DNA from: an uncultured Clostridium sp.
GTDB taxonomy: Bacteria > Bacillota > Clostridia > TANB77 > CAG-508
Reading direction: 5' to 3'
Length of the DNA stretch: 40,321 nucleotides
Assembly: GCA_947061115.1 (NCBI GenBank)
Contig: CAMSMU010000009.1
Location: 1 to 40,321, forward strand
Shown: positions 34,540 through 40,321 of the stretch, piece by piece
Layout: each line of letters opens with the position of its first letter
Position numbering within the stretch: position 1 is the stretch's first letter
The notes under the pieces: generated by a model
Database searches by the model: none
Told to the model about the DNA's origin: nothing
The model's input: only the letters and a program-made list of their open reading frames with translations
Position numbers and translations under genes: made by a program

Positions 34540-35752
34540 AAAAATAATTTCAGCATTATTAATTGTAGTCTTACTATGTTTAACATCTTTTGGAGTCAAT
34601 TCAATACACACAATAGACAATTTGGCATATGTCATATCTGTTGGATTTGATATAACAGAGCGTGGAAAATTAGAACTTAGTTTTCAAATATCTGTACCTT
34701 CTGAAGAAAGTAATAGCAGTAGTTCATCTTCTGGATCCTCACAATCTTCTAGTTCAATAGTTACCAGTGTTGAATGTAATACTTTTGAATCTGGAATTAA
34801 CTTAGTTAATTCGTATTTAAGTAAAAAAGTCAACCTATCTCATTGTAGAGCTGTTATATTTTCAGAGGAAATCTCTGCTAAAGGTATTGGAGAATACTTG
34901 TATACATTAATAAATAACGTTGAGGTTAGACCAACTTGTAATATTATAGTTAGTAAATGTAATGCAAAATATTTTTTAGAAAATTCTAAACCATTGTTAG
35001 AACAATTATCTTCTAAATACTATGATATCTCATCAAGTTCAGAAAAAAGTACTGGATACACTTCAAATATTACATTACAAGATTTTTACTCAAATTTTAG
35101 TGATACATTTTCTGAATCCTATGCAATACTTGGCGGAATAAATACTGGTGGATCAGAGTCTGGATCTAATGATAGTGATGATTCTTATGTGGCTTCTGAA
35201 ACTCCTATTAATGAAGATACTAATATTGAAACTTTAGGTCTTGCAGCCTTTAAGGGAGATAAATTAGTTGGTGAATTAAATGGTATAGAAAGTGTTGCAC
35301 ATCTTACTTTAACTAACAAATTAAGAAATGCTACTATAACAGTGCCTTCTCCTTTCGAAAGTACCAATTATATAGACTTATTTATTGTAAGAAGCAAATG
35401 TAATACAAGTGCTAGTATTTTAAATGGTACTCCTTTTATAAAACCTAAAGTAAAAATCGAAGCTAGAATAACAAGTATGTCCGATGATTATCAGTATTTA
35501 GATGAACAAAATATTGATTTAATTGAAAATTATGCATCTTTATATATTAAATCATATATGAATGACTATTTATATAAAACTTCTAAAACTCTTAAAGCAG
35601 ATACTGTAGGATTTGGTAAATATGTTGTTTCTAACTTTGCAACATATGATGATTGGAATAAATATAATTGGCTTGATAATTACAAAAATTCTTTTTTTAA
35701 CTTAGATGTTGATGTAAATATTAAATCTAGATATCTTTTAATAGATACTTAA
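34529..35752 (+). CDS. gerC: spore germination receptor C subunit (GerC-like) without a normal lipobox
   Basis: 407 residues from the ATG at 34529, chosen for its GGAAAGGAA nine bases before; upstream ATG lies inside gerB. Signal-like helix (about 6-20) followed by FGVNSIHTIDNLAYVISVGFD, which aligns with the mature start of GerC proteins, where a Cys normally opens the lipobox. Here the equivalent position is not Cys. The only nearby Cys is C17 in VVLLCLTS, whose -1 residue is a bulky Leu. C-terminal GerAC domain about 220-405 (LGLAAFKGDKLVGEL). Serine-rich linkers at 60-80 and glycine/serine at 205-220. Confidence 0.88.
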   Translation: MKARKIISALLIVVLLCLTSFGVNSIHTIDNLAYVISVGFDITERGKLELSFQISVPSEESNSSSSSSGSSQSSSSIVTSVECNTFESGINLVNSYLSKKVNLSHCRAVIFSEEISAKGIGEYLYTLINNVEVRPTCNIIVSKCNAKYFLENSKPLLEQLSSKYYDISSSSEKSTGYTSNITLQDFYSNFSDTFSESYAILGGINTGGSESGSNDSDDSYVASETPINEDTNIETLGLAAFKGDKLVGELNGIESVAHLTLTNKLRNATITVPSPFESTNYIDLFIVRSKCNTSASILNGTPFIKPKVKIEARITSMSDDYQYLDEQNIDLIENYASLYIKSYMNDYLYKTSKTLKADTVGFGKYVVSNFATYDDWNKYNWLDNYKNSFFNLDVDVNIKSRYLLIDT

Positions 35753-35778
35753 AAAGATGGGATGTTCCCATCTTTTTT
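35752..35778 (+). terminator. terminator of the ger operon
   Basis: AAAAGATGGGA, loop TGT, TCCCATCTTTT, continuing as T. It starts at the gerC stop. Confidence 0.9.
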
Positions 35779-35806
35779 ACATAATTATAAATGTTTTGCC
35801 TTCTTT

Positions 35807-37294
35807 TTATATAAATCTTTTTCCTCGTTTTTTAGTGTCTTCTTCGTTATCTATCTCTGCATTCTCTTCAATATTGTTTTCCAAACTTTTTTCCCATTTA
35901 AGTTTTGGTAATTCTATATCATCTACTGAATCTATTTTTTCATTATTATTACTTTCAATATTAATTTCTTCATTATTAGCATCTGTATCATTTCCTAAGT
36001 CATTTTCAAAATTATATCCAAAAGCATTTTCATTATCTTTTTTCTTTTTCTTATGTCTTATAATTAATATTACTACTACAATTAATAATATCAGTATAAC
36101 TACTGCTCCTGCAATCATAGCTATTTGTTCTTTTGTAATTCCTTGTGCCTCAACTACTCCTGCCTCTCTTTTTACATTAAGAACATATGTTGTTTTAATT
36201 TCTTTATCACTTGGAGAAGTTAAAACTATTTCTATTTTGTTATCGCCTTCTTCTAAATTATCACTACCTATTTTTTCTACTATTATGTCCTCATTTTCAG
36301 TAGTTGGATTTATTGAAAGTGCTGTTATTTCATTTGGTACTATCAAATCATATTCAAATACCTCAGCTTCTAATCCTAAGTCTATGGCTTTATATTCTCC
36401 ATTTTTGTTTATTCCATTGATTATCAATGATTTTAACCTTAACTCTGATTGTTCAACATTCTGTGGCTTATTTACTTTTATAGTATAGCTTCTTTCTGAA
36501 CCATTCTCTGCTGTAACAATAATTGTTATGGTGTTTTCTCCAGGTTCTAATTTAGCAGTACCTGTGCCATTAACTGTTGCTCTATCGTCTTCTGCTTTAG
36601 CTTCTAATTGAATTTCAGTTAAGTCATATAAATTAACTGTATCTTCATATTCTACTGTATATTCATAAGTTTCACGATAAAACTCTGGTGATAGTGATCC
36701 CATTCCAACAATAGAAATTGATGATAAGTAATTATTGCTTGACTTTGGTGTTTCATTATTATTGTTGTTGTTATTGTTGCTATTTCCTGTTCCAGTTTCT
36801 GATGGTATTGTAGGTCGTTGTGTTGTTGATCCTCCTGAATTACCAGAATTATTGTTACTGTTGTTATTATTGTTATTATTATTACCACTGTTATTATTGT
36901 TATCACTATTATTAGATTTTTCTTTAACAGTTACAGTAGTTGATTTAGATACATTTTCGTTTTTATCTGTATCAAAATCTGTAACTTCTCCAGTTAAAGT
37001 AAAAGTATATGTTCCTGGCGCTTGTGGAGTAAATGATGCTTCAACGGTTACTGTTTTATTACCTATAACATCTGTCTGACCAACTAACTGCTTGCTAACT
37101 CCATTTCCATTAATTGATACATTCCATGCTCCAGCAGTTACTGTCCCTATTATATTTACAGGAGTTCCAACAGTAACTTCTGATTGTGATGCTCTTATTG
37201 AAGTTGAAGATGCCTCAACCTTTGTCATTTTTAAACTAGTTATTAGTATAAATATTGTTAAAACTATTGCAGTTATTTTTTTAAATAATTTCAT
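35807..37294 (-). CDS. exported cadherin-like beta-sandwich protein with membrane anchor
   Basis: 495 residues. Signal peptide 1-29 (ends VEASS); an Ig-like domain (30-125, SQSEVTVGTPVNIIGTVT); a long Asn/Ser/Gly linker (130-190); two cadherin-like beta-sandwich repeats of the PF12733 type (about 190-278 and 285-377), each starting LSSISI/LKSLIING and ending YTIKVNK/YVLNVKR; a helix at about 389-410; and an acidic cytoplasmic tail rich in Asn/Asp/Glu. Likely a cell-surface binding protein. It starts 11 bases after the glucosaminidase gene, so the two should be co-transcribed. Confidence 0.82.
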   Translation of the reverse strand: MKLFKKITAIVLTIFILITSLKMTKVEASSTSIRASQSEVTVGTPVNIIGTVTAGAWNVSINGNGVSKQLVGQTDVIGNKTVTVEASFTPQAPGTYTFTLTGEVTDFDTDKNENVSKSTTVTVKEKSNNSDNNNNSGNNNNNNNNSNNNSGNSGGSTTQRPTIPSETGTGNSNNNNNNNNETPKSSNNYLSSISIVGMGSLSPEFYRETYEYTVEYEDTVNLYDLTEIQLEAKAEDDRATVNGTGTAKLEPGENTITIIVTAENGSERSYTIKVNKPQNVEQSELRLKSLIINGINKNGEYKAIDLGLEAEVFEYDLIVPNEITALSINPTTENEDIIVEKIGSDNLEEGDNKIEIVLTSPSDKEIKTTYVLNVKREAGVVEAQGITKEQIAMIAGAVVILILLIVVVILIIRHKKKKKDNENAFGYNFENDLGNDTDANNEEINIESNNNEKIDSVDDIELPKLKWEKSLENNIEENAEIDNEEDTKKRGKRFI

Positions 37295-37305
37295 TTATTT
37301 CTCCT

Positions 37306-39423
37306 TTATTTTATCTCAAGGTTTCCTACACCTAAAAGATATTTTTGTATTTTTAGTAAATCTGATGAATTTATATTTCCATCTAAATTTGTATCTGATG
37401 CAGTATAATATGCTGAGTCTTTTTCTAGCTTTTTAATATTTAATAGATGTTTTTGAATTCTTAGTAAATCTGCTGAATTTATTATACCATCTCCTTGCGT
37501 ATCTCCAATTTTTGCTAAAACATATTTAGCTGAACCTATATAAAATATATCTCCTGTTTTTGCAATGTTTGATTCTAAAAATTTTCCATCTGCTCTTGTT
37601 ATATATGCATCTCCTAACTGTGCTTTTATATCATCAATGCTTGTTGCTGGAGTTACATTTATCTTTTTATTTTTATCATCTTTTTTCACTTCTATTTTTC
37701 CATATGATCCAGGAATTTTACCATTTACATCTCTTAAATAATCTCTTGCAACATAACCTTTTGAACCATCAGCAGTTATAACATAATCCCAATAATAACC
37801 TTCTACTTTTGTTTCTACCCCATTTACTGTATATGTTCCTATTCTAGTTACTTTACCACCATTTGCTAATAATCTGATTCTATCTTGTTCTGCTAAAGAT
37901 GGTTTACTCTTTAGGAATAGTCCCCCTTCTGCTTGTATTGTATATGTTTCACTTGCATCTAAGTTTTTAAGATATTTTCTTTCGACAAAGCCTTGTCTTC
38001 CATCTGCTAAAATTATTCTATCCCATGTTGTACCTCCAAAAGTATATCTTCCAGTACTATCTATTCTAGTTACAGCTTGACCATATGATAGCTTTGTAAG
38101 TAATGTTTGTGCTGAACCTGGTCCTACATAAAATGGTACATTATCTGAATTAATTACTTTAGTTTCATAGCAGTTTGTTACATCATCTATTTCTTCTAAA
38201 TAACTACTATTAAATTTTATATATCCATACCTTCCATCAGTAAGAACTACTTTGTGCCATCCATTACTTAGTCTTTCAACAGATAATAAAACTACACTTG
38301 AATTTGGTATTGTATACACTATTGAACTTGATGTATTAGGCTGAGATCTAAGTATTATATCTGTATGTCCCTCTTTTACTCTTATATTTTTTGGTGCTAC
38401 TTCTCCTACACCTGATGGAGATTGCGATGATGCACTTGGCATATTTGTAAACACTGGTATTACAAAATTCAATTTCTGATCTAATAATCCTGCATTTCTC
38501 ATACATGAGTACATTTTGCTTGCCTCATTTTTAGGAGCTTCTATATTTTGCATATATTGCATAGTATATGTACCACCATATGGCTCAACATCAAATTTAT
38601 TTAAATATTGCGAATTTTGTTTATTTCTTATATATCTTGATAATGTACTTACTCCACCTTGAATACTAGCTTTTACACTTGTCCATCCATTAGATTTTGC
38701 TGTATTTAGTGCATTTGTAAGTATTTCTTGAGGAGTATTTCCACTTGCACCTATATTAAACAAATTATAATATGTTGTATCTCCATCTTGCATTCTCCAT
38801 GATCCTCTGCCATCTGCACCTTGTTCTTGTATTATTCTTGCTATAACGTAATATGGATTTATATTTAATTCTCTACAAGCTGAGTTTATTTGTTTTGCAT
38901 ATTCTGTATTATGTAAAAATGTATTTGCTAATGCATTATATATCGCTGTATCAGATGAATCTATGTAATCTGTTTGTAAGAATTGAAATAAATATTCATT
39001 ATCTGCTAACCAATTTCTTGGATCCATGTAATATCTTATTGCCATTTCTGATGCACATTTCCATGAACCATTGTCATAACTGTGGTCACCACAAATTGAA
39101 CACACCCATGATCCAGATTTACCTTGTATTAAATTCATTGGACTTCCCCAATGACCAGAATATTCTGCTTTTATTACTTGTTCCCAATCTAATGTTGTTT
39201 CCATAATTGTAAAACTCCAATTAGGATGGTTTTTCTTAAGTATATCTATTTTTTCCTTAAAACCTGGATATTGATTTGTATTTATATTACTTCCATTATA
39301 TGCATATCTATATGATTCTGCTGCTTTTACTTCTGTTGTTTTTATTAATGTGATAGATAAAACTAATAATACTATTAAAAATATTGATATCATTACTTTA
39401 ATTACATTTAATACTTTTTTCAT
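37306..39423 (-). CDS. exported glucosaminidase with SH3 domains and a C-terminal dockerin
   Basis: 705 residues. Signal peptide 1-34; N-terminal autolysin-type endo-glucosaminidase region (about 45-310, with HPNWSFTIMETTLDWEQVI, YYMDPRNWL and RIIQEQGADG; a CSIC...C insertion at about 110-128). Then three bacterial SH3-like repeats (about 350-580: LRSQPNTSSSI, VPFYVGPGSAQ, LFLKSKPSLAEQDR). The last 60 residues are a type I dockerin with two Ca2+-binding repeats (GDTQGDGIINSADLLRIQKH and DTNLDGNINSSDLLKIQKYL). A peptidoglycan hydrolase that may attach to a cohesin. Good promoter at 39460-39488. Confidence 0.88.
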   Translation of the reverse strand: MKKVLNVIKVMISIFLIVLLVLSITLIKTTEVKAAESYRYAYNGSNINTNQYPGFKEKIDILKKNHPNWSFTIMETTLDWEQVIKAEYSGHWGSPMNLIQGKSGSWVCSICGDHSYDNGSWKCASEMAIRYYMDPRNWLADNEYLFQFLQTDYIDSSDTAIYNALANTFLHNTEYAKQINSACRELNINPYYVIARIIQEQGADGRGSWRMQDGDTTYYNLFNIGASGNTPQEILTNALNTAKSNGWTSVKASIQGGVSTLSRYIRNKQNSQYLNKFDVEPYGGTYTMQYMQNIEAPKNEASKMYSCMRNAGLLDQKLNFVIPVFTNMPSASSQSPSGVGEVAPKNIRVKEGHTDIILRSQPNTSSSIVYTIPNSSVVLLSVERLSNGWHKVVLTDGRYGYIKFNSSYLEEIDDVTNCYETKVINSDNVPFYVGPGSAQTLLTKLSYGQAVTRIDSTGRYTFGGTTWDRIILADGRQGFVERKYLKNLDASETYTIQAEGGLFLKSKPSLAEQDRIRLLANGGKVTRIGTYTVNGVETKVEGYYWDYVITADGSKGYVARDYLRDVNGKIPGSYGKIEVKKDDKNKKINVTPATSIDDIKAQLGDAYITRADGKFLESNIAKTGDIFYIGSAKYVLAKIGDTQGDGIINSADLLRIQKHLLNIKKLEKDSAYYTASDTNLDGNINSSDLLKIQKYLLGVGNLEIK

Positions 39424-39459
39424 CTTATCCTCCGATTTTTTGACATTTTTCTCAACTGT

Positions 39460-39488
39460 ATTTTATCATTATGAATTTTATTAGTCAA
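39460..39488 (-). promoter_or_regulatory. promoter of the glucosaminidase operon
   Basis: TTGACT at 39483-39488, 17-base spacer, TAAAAT at 39460-39465. A perfect AATGTCA/TGACATT dyad lies upstream (39528-39545) and half of it (TGACATT) recurs at 39440-39448. Confidence 0.65.
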
Positions 39489-39563
39489 CAACTAATTAAG
39501 TAATTTTTAATGGAAAATAGATGCAAAAAATGTCATATTTGACATTCTTTCTATATATTCATT

Positions 39564-39597
39564 AAAGGAAGGGCTGCAAACGCAGTTCCCTTCCTTT
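39564..39597. terminator. strong hairpin bounding the GC-richer patch
   Basis: AAAGGAAGGG (39564-39573) pairs with CCCTTCCTTT (39588-39597), with CTGC/GCAG extending the stem inside the loop. It lies between the wall operon promoter and the small ORF region and could end transcripts from 40017. Confidence 0.75.
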
Positions 39598-39819
39598 AAC
39601 TGTTCTGTTCAATTACTTACATGCTTTACGATAATACCTGATATGGCTCCATTCAGTATGGTTTACCTTGTTAGCCTTCGTATCAATAAACTCACGAGTT
39701 TTGGCGCTGCCAGGTCGTTGAAGCCCTGATCATATTTCCACTCATGATATCTTCTCATATCCATTTTTGCATTATGAACTTTTTTCCTCCTGCATTAACA
39801 GGATATATTAATGCAGGAT

Positions 39820-40017
39820 TCAAGCATTTGATAAGAGAATATGCTTGTGGAGTTTGCACTCAAGAAGATCGCAAGAGGCTGATAGGAAAATATTTATTAC
39901 ATGTTCTTTCGGATAGATAACAGCGCATACATTCTCATTTCCTAAGGTTTTAATTTCTCCATAACTATGAATGGTATCACATTCCTTATACAGCCGTTTT
40001 AAAACATAATTAAACAT
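39820..40017 (-). CDS. 65-residue unknown protein
   Basis: ATG at 40017 with AGGGAGGTATTTT directly before, a strong ribosome site; stop at 39822-39820, followed by a perfect hairpin (39789-39817). No signal peptide or membrane helix; three cysteines (SASCDLLECKLHKHIL). I do not recognise it. It shares the GC-richer patch with the decayed fragment downstream, so it may be a remnant of acquired DNA. Confidence 0.45.
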   Translation of the reverse strand: MFNYVLKRLYKECDTIHSYGEIKTLGNENVCAVIYPKEHVINIFLSASCDLLECKLHKHILLSNA

Positions 40018-40126
40018 AAAATACCTCCCTAAATTTTTTAAAGTAATATTGTTGATAGTAACGAGGTTACAAATATAGATGCTCTGCCTATGTTTTTAGT
40101 ATATCATATTTACATAAAACTGTTAA

Positions 40127-40161
40127 AATAAGAGGGCTTATAACATGGTTTCCCTCTTATT
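40127..40161 (-). terminator. hairpin between tRNA and the small ORF
   Basis: AATAAGAGGG (40127-40136) and CCCTCTTATT (40152-40161) form a 10-bp perfect stem; the minus-strand exit is TTATTTTAAC. Confidence 0.55.
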
Positions 40162-40219
40162 GAACAAAGTGACGAACTTTTTGCTCATCACAAAAATAAT
40201 TAGAATAAAAATCAAAAAT

Positions 40220-40249
40220 GTTCTTATAGACGATAAATCCTATAAGAAC
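40220..40249 (-). terminator. terminator after tRNA-Leu
   Basis: GTTCTTATAG (40220-40229) pairs with CTATAAGAAC (40240-40249); ATTTTTGATTTTT follows on the minus strand, nine bases beyond the tRNA 3' end. Confidence 0.85.
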
Positions 40250-40257
40250 CTTCATAC

Positions 40258-40321
40258 TGGTGCGGATGAAGGGACTCGAACCCCCACGTCGTTGACACTG
40301 GTTCCTAAGACCAGCGCGTCT
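40258..40321 (-). tRNA. tRNA-Leu(UAG), 5' part beyond the window
   Basis: On the minus strand the anticodon stem-loop CTGGTCTTAGGAACCAG gives anticodon TAG, reading CUA. The long variable arm (TGTCAACGACGTG) marks a class II tRNA such as Leu. The T-arm GGGTTCGAGTCCC and the 3' end with encoded CCA (40258-40260) are intact. The 5' acceptor and most of the D-arm are cut off by the window end. Confidence 0.9.

Larger units (their letters stand above)
39424..39819. other. gene-poor stretch with promoter, hairpins and a decayed fragment
   Basis: Besides the promoter and hairpin listed, it holds an open frame from ATG 39764 on the minus strand (MDMRRYHEWKYDQGFNDLAAPK) whose sense continues in another frame as TREFIDTKANKVNHTEWSHIR to a TAA at 39613-39615. 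This suggests a coding fragment with one frameshift near 39700. A perfect CCTGCATTAA/TTAATGCAGG hairpin lies at 39789-39817. The stretch is visibly richer in GC than the rest. Confidence 0.4.

Noticed and set aside
36652-37079. Repetitive frames opposite the asparagine-rich linker
   Set aside because: They are shadows of the AAT/AAC-rich linker in the minus-strand gene.
1-40321. CRISPR array or cas genes
   Set aside because: No regularly spaced repeats of constant length and no cas-like frame were found; the dispersed dyads are not an array.

Overview
The window is a very AT-rich stretch of a spore-forming, Gram-positive Clostridia chromosome, probably from a gut-type lineage. The evidence is a tRNA-type T-box leader on pheST, a complete pro-sigma-K, spoIIP, a gerA/gerB/gerC germination operon, a sortase-type IPQTG anchor, a dockerin domain, and strong Shine-Dalgarno sequences before most genes. 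No phage, CRISPR array or complete insertion sequence is visible.

Layout. At 1-75 lies the 5' end of a prepilin-like gene that runs off the left edge and carries an in-frame TAG. 210-5490 (minus strand) holds T-box, pheS, pheT, a 61-residue prepilin-like protein, greA and an HD hydrolase. 5525-6320 has a frameshifted tail of an Rpn-type nuclease/transposase and a small two-helix membrane protein. 6501-8441 is clpP-clpX. 8655-10266 has a helical-bundle protein convergent with a DUF975 membrane protein. 10343-15038 is the folD-priA-def-fmt run (one-carbon metabolism, replication restart, formyl-Met handling). 15182-17596 is a tandem pair of prepilin-like proteins with an FGE-sulfatase/C-type-lectin-like C-terminal domain. 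17977-18459 is a second Rpn remnant. 18683-20880 is mgtE and a tcdA-like gene behind a leader with its own small ORF. A decayed polysaccharide deacetylase follows, then a sortase-anchored VWA protein, dinB with a LexA-like box in its promoter, DUF421/DUF4363, a holin-like membrane protein, a FAD/Rieske oxidoreductase, sigK and peptidase U32. 30098-35752 is a small lipoprotein, then spoIIP divergent from the ger operon. 35807-39423 is a cell-wall pair: a dockerin-bearing glucosaminidase and a cadherin-like membrane protein. The right end has a GC-richer patch with a small ORF, and a truncated tRNA-Leu(UAG).

How the parts fit. Most genes are housekeeping or sporulation functions. The accessory signal concentrates at 1-150, 5525-6000 and 15137-18590. 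There, prepilin-like/lectin-fold genes, Rpn remnants, small GGCGACT...AGTCGCC dyads and a shared terminator/promoter module recur. The most interesting candidates are (i) the prepilin/lectin-fold pair, whose C-terminal segment differs sharply while their centres are nearly identical, which resembles the target protein of a diversity-generating retroelement although no reverse transcriptase is visible here; (ii) a 32-codon leader ORF inside a terminator-like hairpin ahead of mgtE; and (iii) a promoter/terminator module shared by two truncated Rpn loci. All functional statements are from reading the sequence and recalling family motifs; no database search was run.
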